From assembly GCF_003711515.1 (NCBI RefSeq), contig NW_021167080.1, forward strand, positions 1,447,394 to 1,511,393: a stretch of DNA of 64,000 bases, read 5' to 3'. Below are positions 22,333-33,968 of this stretch, piece after piece; within the stretch, counting starts at the first letter, position 1; the number at the start of each line of letters is the position of its first letter. The stretch is from Sodiomyces alkalinus F11. Its lineage: Eukaryota; Ascomycota; Sordariomycetes; Glomerellales; Plectosphaerellaceae. The position numbers and the translations under genes are program-made. The notes below the pieces were generated by a model. It saw only the letters and a program-made list of their open reading frames with translations, did not search any database and was not told where the DNA came from.

Positions 22333-23010
22333 ACTGCTACCGCTGCCGTTGCCGCAGACAAGAAGGAAAAGGGAAAAGGAAAGGGGAAGGGGAAGCAGAG
22401 GAAAGCGAAAGATGCTTCGGCCACAGGGCATGGCAACGACGAAACAGCCGAGCAGAACGGGACCGGAGCGGAAGCGGCACAGGTGGGGGCAAAGCAAGGA
22501 GAACGAGAAGGAGGAGGGCGACGACGACAACGTCTCAACGAGGTCACCGTCGCTGACTCCCTCGCCCTACCTTACCGTGCCTCTTCCGCCGACTTCGCCA
22601 TCAGCATCGCCGTTCTCCACCACCTCTCTACCCGCTCCCGTCGTCGAGCCGCCGTCCGCGCCATTCTCGACTGCCTCCGTCCCGGGTCAGGCGAGGATGG
22701 TCGTAACGGCGAGGGAAAGGCGATGCTGTACGTATGGGCCTTGGAGCAAGGATCTAGCCGGCGAGGGTGGGACGAGGACGCCTCACAGGATCAGCTTGTA
22801 CCTTGGGTAACCAAGGCGGGCACCGGGAAGACCCACAAGGAGTCGGACTCTAGGAAGCCAGAAAACGACACCACATGGCATCGTTATTATCATCTTTACA
22901 GGAAAGGGGAGTTGGAGGAGGACGTGCAAGCCGTGGGCGGTGTGGTGCTGCACAGCGGATATGAAAAGGACAACTGGTGGGCGATATGCACAAGAGGGCT
23001 TGAGATGTAG
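21898..23010 (+). CDS. TRM9-type tRNA wobble-uridine (carboxymethyl) methyltransferase
   Basis: SAM-dependent methyltransferase that in yeast completes mcm5U/mcm5s2U at tRNA position 34, working with a TRM112-type activator. Single exon, 370 residues; the ATG at 21898 is the first in the frame. HVHSVYEAIAPHFSSTRHKPWP (about 56-77) is a hallmark of the TRM9/ALKBH8 family. SAM motif I is GLDVGCGNGKYL (91-102), followed by the acidic-strand region GSDRSANL. VADSLALPYR and AISIAVLHHLST form the later motifs, and DNWWAICTRG ends the fold. Unusual: between the acidic strand and the later motifs sits a roughly 90-residue insertion (about 128-215) made of 16 consecutive alanines, a GKGKGKGK lysine tract and polar disorder. 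Yeast Trm9 is about 280 residues, so the insertion and the N-terminus explain the extra length. Confidence 0.87.
22285..22332 (+). repeat. (GCT)16 trinucleotide repeat coding polyalanine
   Basis: Sixteen uninterrupted GCT codons inside the methyltransferase gene, continuing as ACT GCT ACC GCT. A pure codon run of this kind is expected to vary in length between strains. Confidence 0.95.
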
Positions 23011-23751
23011 CAATCGCTGATATACATCCCAGTACTTTGCATACAAAAAGGGGGGGGAAGAAATAGAAAGGGGTGAATGTCCAAGAAAACTCCGCATGTC
23101 TCACCAACCATCCCCCGTATGATACCCGATGATATTTCCGCCATAACGCTATGCTACCAGTGCCTGTCCCTTCTTCTTTAGCATCCTTCCATACTCCATG
23201 TGCGGCGATCCGACCTGACCCGATCGCCAACACTACCTTACCTACGCCTTGATGTTGTCTTTTTGTATTCCCTGCCAGACCACTTGCCAACAGAAATCCA
23301 AATAACCAATCACAACTTTTGTAGCTTCTAGTTACTCTCTTGTAGCAACCCCTTTCCCTTCTTCCCTCCCAATTTCCCTTCCCTTTAAACAGACATGCAA
23401 GAAGAAAAAGTAACTCAAAACAAACCATAAATAAATAAATAAAAGAAGCCAGGTGGTTCTCTTGAAGACCCTAGTATGTCATTCAAAACGCCGTCTCTGC
23501 AGTTGTGGAAGGTCAACTGGCAATTAAGCGAATAAACCCCAGATTAAAGCGGCTTGATGAAGTCGAGTCGTGATCGCGGTGAAAAAGGCTAATCGAGACG
23601 GTATGCGATGCGCGTAACAAAAATGCTGGTCATGATGTATATGTTGTCTGGTTTGATAGCGTGTGTCCATTCCCATCATGCAATCGTGGCGTCGTCTCTT
23701 CATTTTGGTGCCTTCGCCTTGCCCATTTCTTTCTGGTTGGCTCTCTAGTAC
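23011..23751. other. Region between convergent genes
   Basis: Holds the 3' ends of the TRM9-type gene (+) and the Myb gene (-). A G9 run at about 23,049 and an AAAT repeat at about 23,427 are the only notable features; no gene is seen. Confidence 0.6.
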
Positions 23752-24955
23752 TCAGTGTCTTCGCCGGCTCGTCTCTCGATGTCCCATGTCGGTTCCGGGA
23801 CTTGCTCGTCGCTTATATCTCGTCGGTTCGTGTGGTTGCTGGTACTGGACCGGTGGAAGAAAAGACCCCGGACTGGCTTTTGTCGGGGGGCCGGGGCTCA
23901 TGCCAGGTGGTGCCATCGAATAGGCAGGCGTGTTGTAAGGACTTACACCCGTCGTTAACTCCGCCAGACCAGGGAGCGAATCCTGTCCACGCGGCGGTGG
24001 GTGACTATGTATCGGTGGAAGTCCAGATCCCGCGGCACCCATCGGGAGTCCCTCGTTTGGGTCGGCAACTATGGGAGGGGGAGTCGGTGGTGGAGGAAGA
24101 GAGAGAGGAGGAAGAAGGCTTTCTCGTCTTGAGGTCAGTGTTCGGCCGCCTGTTAGAGGCGAGATTCCCGCTGCCCGACCGTAACGTGGTGTTGCCCCGG
24201 AAAGCTCTCGAGGGACACTGCCTTGTGATTGCGAGTGCGCGTGTCTGCGGGAAGGGGTATTGCGAGCACCCCCTTGACCCTGGTCGACGCTGGCAGATGC
24301 CAATGAGAAAGGAACAACGCCCGCCCGACGCGCCATATCAGCTTCTCCCAACTGCCAGTGCATTGCCTCGGCAGCCCGCCACGGAACGGCCATCTCCTCT
24401 GCTATTTTCGCCCACATTTCTGGTTTGAACCTGCCATGTGCCCAACTAGTCAGCTTTTCGTTGTCTTGCCCAGTTGTCGCCCAGACGCGGCGAAACGGAT
24501 AGAAGGCCACGTTGGATGGCGAAGGGAGCTCTTCACCTTTCATACAGTCTAGCAAGCTTGTTTTTCCGTTCCTCATCCCACTCACTCCGCCTCTCTAGAT
24601 AATTCTGATAGTGAAGCCGACAGCTTATGGCACTACGTCCTGGCAGACGCTTTGAGATGTCCTCCCATTTCATACCGCTTCCTCGGAGCTCGATGATCAG
24701 AGCATCCTCCTCAGGTGACCACTTGCTCTGCTTCTTGGCAGGGGAATCCGCCACGTGGGGAGGCATCGCGCGCCTAGCCCTCCCAGCCGACCCCGGTGCT
24801 ACCGGGGATGGCCCATACGGATATGAACCCGGGAGGGGTTCCGTGGTCGCCGTGGTTGTGGTCGTGCGAGGGAAATAGGAGGACCCGGTGTACTTGGATG
24901 GAGGGGCTGAGGACTCATCCGAGTCGGGCGCTTTCAGCAATGACGCGATATCCAC
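23752..24955 (-). CDS. Myb/SANT DNA-binding-domain protein, two exons, atypical start
   Basis: Probable nuclear regulator. Exon 1 runs 24955-24537 and exon 2 24430-23752; the intron starts GTGAAG, has a GCTGACTAG branch site, and ends GGCAG. Splicing is in phase and rebuilds LYERFKPEMW. Two tandem Myb-like repeats are visible: SKWSPEEDALIIELRGSG...WEDISKRLPGRSA..CRLHYQ (about residues 76-120) and a second with W-x-KIAEEM and W-RAAEAMHWQLG (about 128-165). The rest is a disordered Pro/Ser-rich tail ending RRRH. The frame opens directly after a TGA, and the first usable codon is GTG (24955) in a CACCGTGG context; the first in-frame ATG is at 24766, giving 302 instead of 365 residues. The GTG-initiated form is shown here because the N-terminal sequence looks protein-like. 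Confidence 0.75.
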
Positions 24956-27900
24956 GGTGATGGTTGTTCAGCCTAGGGAGGTAAGATACGGCTTTGGGTC
25001 ATGGGCGCGTGGTGGATTGGCGCCCGGTTCTCTTTTCGCGCCGTGTTTCTCGTGGCCAAAGGTTGCCTTCCCGGAAATCCCTCTAGATCTATGGCTATAT
25101 CCAGGCCTGGTGTTGGAATAAATAAATAAATAAATAAAAGGACACAAAATAGAATAGTAAGGGGAGATCGATAGGCGTCCCGAGAGACTTGCTCGCGTAA
25201 ACGAGGGCGTTGTCGGTGCTTTTAAAGATGGTCGTTCAACTGATTGGGCGTCTGGGTAGCTTTGGTAGCCAATGATAGGGAGTGCGCCAGATAGGTTGGC
25301 CAAAAGAATGGCGGAGTGCGCCAGCGGGAATATACGTCAGTCACAACAGGACGATAGTAGATGTCGACAAGGAGCGGGTTTTCCTCCAGTAGCAAGGTCC
25401 GTCTGTGAAAAGTCGGTAGAGGTTGGCGAACAAGGGCACGATGCGGTCTACGTCGGGAGCTTGCGGCACTGCAGATCGTGTAAATAAGACGAGAGAGAGA
25501 AAACTTGGGAAGAGGGCAGTCAAGCAGTATGTAACTGAATAAGAGCAACGGTGCGGAAAGAGGATACAAGCAGCGGGAGCAGCGACAGGGTGTCTCTTTA
25601 ACGAGCGTGACAGGGCGAAGAAGAAGGTCAGTTCTCAAAGCCCTCAAACAACCGGGCAAGAGGAATCATCAAAGAAGGAACTGGAGGAGCCGAAGAGGGA
25701 GCTAGGGGGGAGGCGGGGGTTTAGGGGCGTGGGAGAAGAAAAGACGTCAAGCGAGTGAGCTGGTGGAGCAAAGGGGGTGGTGGTGGAAGAAGACGGACTG
25801 TAGCAAAAGAAAGAAAATACAAGTCGGGTAGTCCTGGTTGTAGGGGCGGCAAATATTCCTTGAGGTCATAAAGGCACTTTGCTGAATATCTGTCTGGGTT
25901 GAAGAGACTGACGGGTGATGGAGCGACAACTCGTCGCTGCCGAGACAGCGGAACGGGACTCGAGGGGAAAAGAGATGTACGGAGGCCGGATACTTGACAA
26001 TTTCGCTCAATACGTAGCGACCATTGAAACGAGGGCTCGGGAGTGATGGACGAGGGCGTAGACAATGCATGTGTGAATGAATGACACGCACCCCAGGCGC
26101 GCACAGGTCTCTTTCCTGAGTCTCAGAGACCATTTACTGGATGCACCCCACCCGTGGGTTTCTGAGCCGGCTGGTTCAATACAGGACCAGGTGTAGCATA
26201 TAGCAGGCCACCACCAGCGAGGCGGCTCCTGTCAATCCGGAGAAAATTGCAGGCCATGTGTTAGCGACCCAACATCCCACTGGGGAGGAGGGGGGGGGGG
26301 GAGGGGGGAACACTACCGGCCATGGCCACGAATTCTTGCAGACGCCTTGCGCCTTGTCCCTTGCCGACGCTCGAACCCCTTCATCCGCCTGTGATCTGGT
26401 CTACTGCCTGACGGATACTCTGCTTTCGTAACGCGCTGCCACACCCGAAATGAAGGGGTGGGGGGCCCGGTGGATGACGCACCGCTAGGCCTGCCTGAGT
26501 CTAGGGGTTAGAATTTCATGTTCAGTGATATGGCGCTCTGGCCCTAAGACGATCTGACACCATGCTTTAGATGGTTCGCAAGAATTTTTTAGAATGTCTA
26601 AGAGAAAGCACATAATTAATAAGATACGACTTAAGAGGCTGAAAAGTGCCCATCAGCCTAAGAACCGTCACTAGGACTGGGGGGTTAGTCGACAACGTGA
26701 GACTTGGGATATGAGATTGGAGCCCTCTTTTCGAGAGCGCTGTGACGCAGGAGCCCGATCATGGGCAAAGACCGCATTGAGTACGGAGGGCTCATTGTCC
26801 CAGACTGCAGAGCCCGGAAATAGGGCATTGGCTCATCGAGAATCAAACCAGGAGGGCCCAAAGGACCTAGATGATCGAGAAGCCCTGGTCCTCTAGCAAC
26901 CCTAGAAAGAGCTCTGCCCTAGCTGCTCCCTCGAACCTGCCCAGTCAGTGAAGTGAAATGAAAGAGATGGAAAGGTAAGAACCGAGCCAAACATGAACCA
27001 GATTTGATACAGCACCATCCCCAGTTCATCGGGAGTCTCGACAGTTCCGCTTGTTGGCTGGTACTTGGAGATGCTTGGATGCGTGCATGATGTGACCAGA
27101 CTCTGCAGACGATCTGGTCTTGCCAGTTTGGGGAACTTTCCGGCATGTCGTTCGCCGATCGTAAAGGGAAGCCAGAGAGAAGAACTGGACCAGGGTAATT
27201 TTGCCCGACTAAGCAGGATGGAAAGCAAGAGCGGAAGAACTAGGTAATGGTTGCAGTTCCAGTTCCACTCCCAGGCTGGTTCCAGCCAACACTTCCAACA
27301 GTAGGTAAGGTCATGAGGGGTGGTCGTTGACTGTAGCATCCGCTGCATTCAACACAATGCACGTAAGGGTGAGGCGCGTCTCCACCACGATGGGCCCAAT
27401 GCGACATTAGAACGGGAGTCCCTCTTAATGCCTACCCTAGGCGGGCCAGGAGAGGACTGTTATAGCTTGCTTGACTGCCGAACATTTCTTTTCGCCAGGC
27501 AGGAGCTCGACAACCCGACAAATGCTTTTTCAGGTCGCGCTTCGGCTTCCCCTCCAACCCCTTCAGTGCTCGAGGACATCTCGTCAGCGGTGATGCCTGG
27601 ACTGGACTTGAACTGGCGGTCAGCCCTGCAGCTCTCCCCAGCAGCAGCATGCGAGACTTCTCACTTCTCACCAGGACCGGGGCGGGAATAAGGACTTGTC
27701 CCAAATTTGGGTCCGTCTTTTGTTGAGGAAACCCGACGCCTAGCAGCAGCCAACCATTTGGCAGTCTCGCACAGAAACTCGAATCTTGGACATCTTCGTC
27801 GCCCAATTCCGGGCTGCTCCCACCAAAGAAAACGGACACAACGGCATTGTAGGTAGGATTGCGTCCTCGAGGCGGTCGGCTTGTCTCGGCCGCTGGCTCT

Positions 27901-30559
27901 CTTTTGTCTCAATGCATCCTGGCACCGATGGCCGAGAACTGGCGATACCATCTTCCTTTCTCCCTCAATCTCCCTCCTCGTCGAGCAGGATCTTTAACGT
28001 AAGACCCTAAGTGCAGGTAACTTCATAAGGTAATGCTACCTGAATAAGGTACCTTACCTATATAATATCTGGTACCTTAGCGAGGCACCTGACCGAGTGC
28101 CCAGGGAGGCAAGAGCTATCAACGAGGTCTTTCCATGACGTCTTGGTCCAAGACTTCCTTCCGGGACTGAAATTACCTAGGCAGTGGGATGCCCTTCCCT
28201 TCATCAACCAGAGTGCCCGAGGAAGTAGCCACGGCGGACAGCTCCACGGTTCGTCCGCCAGTCGATCCCGCCCACCGAAATCAGACGAACCTCCCTGGTT
28301 CTTGCAACTCAGGTGCCGTTCCCGCTTTCCGGGAGTTTGGGATTGGGCTCATAATGGCCATTTAACCCGCCCTGCTTCGATTGTCAAGCCACTTTCGGCT
28401 GTCGCTACCTGAAACTGTAGGCCCTGTGTCTGTACTCCGTAGTTCTTTAGACGTGTGCTGTACCTCATTTCCTTGTTCCGGGTTAGATTAATGAGGTAGA
28501 CCAGCTGTCTTAGCTCCTGCCGGGAATAAGTATCAGATACTGGAAATTGCAGTTCCGAATTCACACTAAGGACTCCTTAAATACAAACCCTGGTAAATGT
28601 AATAACGAGAAGGGCATTCTCAACTCTACTCCGTAGGCGTGGGCCGGCCTTATTCCATCCTCATACGTAAACTACTGCGGACAGCTCCGTACGGATACCT
28701 GCATGATTACCAAGTACATAGGTACATCACTTCCAGGTCGTATAACGGGTTCCGGTCAGTCTCCTCATTCCTACCTACCTAGGGGGGTGATCTTACAGGA
28801 CAACGTAATATCGCTCGCTCCCTTGCCCTTGCGCATAGACAAACGCGTCCCTTCGCAGATCATGCCGGGGCGAGCCTTCCCTGGCTGATTGGCCGCGGTG
28901 CCCTGATCCTGGGGCACGCATCGTCTGAAATAACGATTCTGCATCAGATCGCATGACGACGAAAGCCTTCCCAAATGACAAATTGGCAGTCCTGCTTCAC
29001 ATTTATCAGCCGCGATGGATGCGTTGGATCGGTTTCGTGCTTGTCGGCTGGCCACCATGTCGGCGGGTTGGGTCAAGTGAGCCCAGGCGTATGTGTGTGG
29101 TACCGGCAATGAATCGGGTTCCAGAGACCAGGAGCCTATCAGTTGGTCGTCGCAGCACTGCCTTATGGCGAATGCCCAGGATAATGCTCATCAGCGCGGC
29201 CCAACCATAAGCTGGGCGGCGTCAGGTTCGCAGTAGGCAACGATCAGCCCTTCAAAACCCAGTTTCTATCCCGGGGACCAAAAGGTGGCTGTGCTCTGGG
29301 ACGTCGATTGCTTTGCTGGCGTTCGCAGCGTGGCTGGAGAAGACATCGGGGATCAGCAACCGCAGACCGTGACAGCCTCACTTCATTACTCCACACTGAG
29401 CGCGAGAATCCGTATACTCATCCCACTCCCAAGTTTATGATGCTCGCTAGACTGGAAACCACACCATAGTCAAGGTCCGACCTAAAATTGCCTAGGAAAG
29501 GGAAGTAGAAATACAAAAGGAGGAGAAAAAAGAAAGAAGAAAAAAAAGTGATGTGCCTAAATAACCGGAGACATTCGGGCTATCCTCGTTAATACCTACC
29601 TAATTGCGCTATGGTGTCCGATCGTCCATGTGCTCCATCCACCTTATCGGCCGGGTTTTCGAAATCGTCGCCTTGGCCCTTCAACTTCCCCTGGCCACAT
29701 TATCATCACTTCCCCGCCTTGCTATATTTGGGAACCGACGTCATTTACAACAAAGTGACCTTTGGTCGTCTCTGTTGAGTTTCACGAAAATGGTATTGTT
29801 GTCTTCGGCTGACACGGTAAAGTCAGACAGGAAGGAACCGCATGAGACCTGGACTCGACCCCACGGGCCCGGAGACGGGAGGAGCCACGAGGAACGATTT
29901 ATCGGTTTATTACCCACATCGGAACAGGTACCTACTCCCCAAAGAACGGTAAGTGGGTCTTCAGAACATTGATACGGAGAAGACCACCAAAATAAAATGA
30001 AAATTAAATGATAAAGTATAAAAAAGGAAAAAGAAAAAAGACACAAAACAATCAAATAAGATACAACGTAACATAGATGCTCGGGGGTATACATACGGAT
30101 ATACCAAGTAGAAATATTCGAGGTGCTGTTGTGCGGGAGGGTAAGGGTATGTGACAGACGATAAAACCACACCCCTCATCTTCTTCCAGGGAGATGCATT
30201 AACAAGATTGACACAGGGCAAGGCGGAGACATTTGAGGGCGCAAGTCGTCTCTTCCCTTAACCACTACTCCATACACACGTCGGTTTTCCGCATCGATTC
30301 TTTCCCCCTCCCTTCCACCCACATGGAGTGTCGGTGACACAAAGCCAACCTAAGATGGCGGTGAGCAAGAGTCCTTTTCTCCCAGAGATCCCCATCCGGG
30401 CCTTGGGCATTATTACGAGCAGCCAAACGCAATACGACGTACATACGCAATATTCGGAGATCGGGTAGTAAGGCAAAACAAAATGTTGGGTCCCCAGATG
30501 TCACAACCAGGCCAGGAGCGAAGCCTGAAGTTTGCGAAAACCTGGAATGGCCTCATGCT

Positions 30560-30655
30560 CAAGTTCCTGTTCTCGTTCTCGTTCCTGATCCGGATGCTTA
30601 TGCTTATGCTGATCGAGTCCCTGTTCCTGTTCCGGTTCCTGATCTGTTCCTGGTG
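30560..30655. repeat. Degenerate hexamer repeat tract
   Basis: Imperfect runs of TCGTTC, GCTTAT and CTGTTC/CGGTTC units; the opposite strand would read as alternating Arg/Asn, Ser/Ile and Glu/Asn, a sign of repeat expansion rather than a protein. Confidence 0.6.
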
Positions 30656-31982
30656 CTGCTGTTCTACCACATAGCACTAAATGGCATTGTTTTCGCCTCG
30701 TCGGGGCTGTCCAATGGCTCGGGTCAGATGCCTGCCCAGTCCCGTGCTTCGAATTGAATCACCGAGTCGCAAGTGAACTGTGACGTCGTTGGGGTGGTGC
30801 GCCAGCGCTTCCGAAAAGGGCTAACCCCCCACATGCGGCGGATACTCGGTCTCACAACCCTTTTCTTGAGCTTTTAGTCTGACTTGTCGCATAGAAACGA
30901 GACACGTGGTCTCGTCACGTAGATATAAGAGCGGTCTGCCAACAGCCGCGAGGAGAACAAGGAGGGCGGATTCCCGGGGGGGAGAAGAACACGATAAGAT
31001 TGCGTTGTCATGAAACCCTGGCGAGCAAGGACGAGGGGAGTTTGTCACTTCATCCCATCTTCGTTTGCCCAGCCCTCACCGGTCTTCCGGGTGCGCCATC
31101 CCAGGTATATGCCCGGGAGTTCCCGCCACAATGCGTTGTGATTATGATACGGGATGTTCCCTTCGTGGTTGGTTTGGAACCATGCCTGCCTGTATCCTTC
31201 CCCAGCCTTCACAGCTTCTAGGCTCTAAGGCTCTAGGCTCATCTTTTCCTGGGTCTCCTCTGGCGGACCTATTCACCCGCAGTTCTTCCGTTTGTCGTGG
31301 CATCGGTGGATCGGGGTCGCGCTAGCCGCTGCTTCTGGCCGCCAACCGCTGCAGCGTGGCCCCTCTGTCGGGTCCCTAAGGTACGTTGTAAGGTAGATAC
31401 ATATTTCCATGGAGCGCGTTTGAGGGATACAACGTACTGTCACGATATTAAAAGTAAGATAGCGATATGCGCTAAATCTGATGTTTGACTGCATATTCGA
31501 TGTCGCCGCTCCCATGTCGTGTTCCCTGTCAAGTGGTTCCCTACAAGATCCAGTCTAGGTACTCTTTACAAACGGAGACGCGCCAATGAATGCTCGTGGC
31601 TCAACATCTCGTGGTCCTCAAACACTAGCTCGGGGGCGTCAACTCGCGCGATTAGGAACTTCCCGTGACACAATGGGATAGTGCCATCTCGAACTGCATT
31701 CAAATTGGGTGAAGTCTAGATGCCACAGGCCATCTCGCCTAGTACGACACACTACGCTGGTAGCCGAACAGCCAACCCCGCTGCTCCAACGTACAATGTA
31801 CAGGCGGTCGATTTAGATCAATATATTGTTGTGGGATTCGAGAAGATGCGGCTATTATCCGATAGGACCCATCCAATGGTTCTGTTTGCAGAGTTGGGAA
31901 CAAAGTGGGCGGTGAGGAATGCCGAGTTCAGACATGCTTTGGCTGTCCAACGAGAAGCACGCAACGGTGTGATGGTCACCTG

Positions 31983-32030
31983 CAAGCAAGCACAAGCAGG
32001 CAAGCAAGCAAGAAAGCAAGCAAGCAATGC
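31983..32030. repeat. GCAA-rich simple repeat
   Basis: Multiple GCAA and GCAAGCAA units with interruptions (GCACAA, GCAGGCAA, GAAA). Confidence 0.75.
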
Positions 32031-32957
32031 AAGTCAGTATTTGACCTGACTCGAGCAAATACTCCCTGGTCACCGTACAACGTACAAATGGTGATTTTGG
32101 CCAATACTTGGAGGTTTCACTGCTTGAAGTGCAGGTGGGAACCCCGCTGCCCAATGGCGCTGTAAACCTGGAAGGTACATACCTACCTTATGTACAATAA
32201 CTTAATTATTTTAGGTAACTTATTGAGTCTTCCCCTTCCCTATGGCTTTTGCCCGATACTTCCTAGCTACTCAACGGGTCTAATGTTTTGTTCAGGAGCT
32301 CTGGTACCGAACAAGTCCAATCAAGCGAGCTGCAACCACGTTCCAAGAACACCCACACACCACTTGCACACAAATTAGGTACCTTGGGTACTTCTTTCCC
32401 AGCCCGGTCCCCCAGCACGGCTTACCAATCCAGCCCAACATCACTCACTACCTAGGTATCTGTAACTGCATCTGCAACCTGACCTCGTTCGCATCACGGA
32501 TAGAGATCGCTAGACATTAGCATCTTTCACGTCATCCCTTGCATCTCAGGCTTCATCGCTGTCTTGGTGCGGCCCCGCCAAACAGATTTGCTGCTCATTC
32601 GTTCCGGACCTCTTTCTGTCCAGCCACCCAGCCTCCCAGCCTCCCAGCCTAACCGGGCCAAACCAGAACCATCGTCAGCCTTTGCAGGAGCCCAGACCTA
32701 AGTTGTCCTCCAGTTCATCGACGCTGCGGCAGTTTGTCGATCGCCCGAGCAAGCACGTTGCTTAGTGTGTTTCTTTCAATCCCCAACCCTAAACCCCAGG
32801 ACCCCTGGACCCCTGGACAGTTTGCCCTCCAGGTGGCTTGCTGTCTTGGACTAGCCGCTGAACCCCCCCCACCACCAGGCTATCCTCGGCGACATAGTCG
32901 CTTCGCAGTGCAAGCAATCCGCGTCAGGAGGCAAACCCAGGGCTACCTTTAGGCATC

Positions 32958-33968
32958 ATGGCGGACGTTCCCTTGTACGTCATATCGGAGCACACTTCAT
33001 CAGAGCGGCGAATCACCCCTGCGTGGACCATCGCCACCCTCAGGTCTAAGCTCGAGCACATCACCGGAGTGCCGCCATCAGCTCAAAAGCTCTCTCTCAA
33101 AACTGCCGGAGGAAACGTACCCATCCAGGCCGCCAATGAGGATGCCACTTACTTGACCAACTTCCCATTGGCACCTTACGCCGAATTGCACGTAAGTGAT
33201 GCCAACTCATTTTGACCCCGGTGATCTGAAGAGTTGGGTCAATGGTCCTTGCACACCCACCCAATTCAGTCATATCAACATGGACTCAGTTGCAATCCGC
33301 ACGCGCTCCCCGTGTAATCTACTCTGCCCTCTTACATTCCCAAGTTCCTATTCAGAGGCCATTCTTGGCCCCAAAGGCCCCATGGCCCTCGGACAATAGT
33401 GAAATCAGTGATCATATAATTCTCAATATCGAACAAGAGTGGCTTAAACCTGACACGCTAACGAGGACTCCTGTGCTAGGTTGTCGACACCCGGCCCCCG
33501 GCGGCCCGGGTCAACTTCAATGATGCTACGGGCGTCGAGAAGTTCGTGCTGCCGGAGGAGGAGTACGAGAAGAAGACAGACTCGGTTTTAGCCTGGAAGA
33601 AGGCACAGAAGCTCGGCCGTTTTGACCCCAGCGCGCCAAGCCATGAGGAAGCAAAGATTGCTGCCCACGAGCAGGATATCCAAAGGCGAGGCATCGAGGT
33701 CGGTAAGCGCTGCCGCGTCGGCGGTGAGGATACCCGGCGGGGCGTGATCCGGTATGTCGGCGAGGTGAAGGAGATCCCCAACGGGCTGGGACCTTGGGTC
33801 GGCGTGCACCTGGACGAGCCAGTGGGCAAGAATGACGGCAGCGTCGGTGGCACGCGATATTGGGGCGAAGAATCGCAGCTGAAGCACGGTGTCTTTGTCA
33901 GGCCTGAGCGTGTTGAAGTGGGCGATTGGCCTGTGCTAAACGACCTGGAAGATTTGGAGGAGATTTAG
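32958..33968 (+). CDS. Tubulin-folding cofactor B (CAP-Gly protein), two exons
   Basis: Alpha-tubulin folding cofactor B (Alp11/TBCB type), cytosolic, acting with cofactor E in alpha-tubulin capture and heterodimer assembly. Exons 32958-33191 and 33480-33968 join in phase (GTAAGT...GCTAG, 288-nt intron), giving 240 residues, the usual length. The N-terminal ubiquitin-like domain (about 1-90) contains TIATLRSKLEHITG and ends VVDTRPP. A charged helical linker (about 105-155) follows. The CAP-Gly domain (about 157-225) shows GKRCRVGGEDTRRGVIRYVG, then GPWVGVHLDEPVGKNDGSVGG, with the family's GKNDG motif intact. The C-terminus ends in acidic DLEDLEEI, matching the C-terminal EEI/DEI tail typical of the family. 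The start ATG lies in ATCATGGCG. Confidence 0.92.

Larger units (their letters stand above)
24956..32957. other. Eight-kilobase gene desert
   Basis: No gene supported. 24,956-26,130 is pyrimidine-rich on the minus strand and probably holds the promoter/leader of the Myb gene, with an AAAT repeat at about 25,116-25,139. A poly-G tract lies at 26,285-26,310. Between 26.5 and 32 kb the composition is mixed; open frames are short, overlap on both strands and show no C-ending codon bias. Low-complexity blocks include degenerate 6-base repeats at about 30,560-30,655 (GTTCCT/GCTTAT type) and GCAA-rich sequence at 31,983-32,030. Several variants of the TACCTAGG/GGTACCTTA motif occur (28,044-28,080, 32,370, 32,450). 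The last 500 bases are the leader of the cofactor B gene. Confidence 0.55.
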
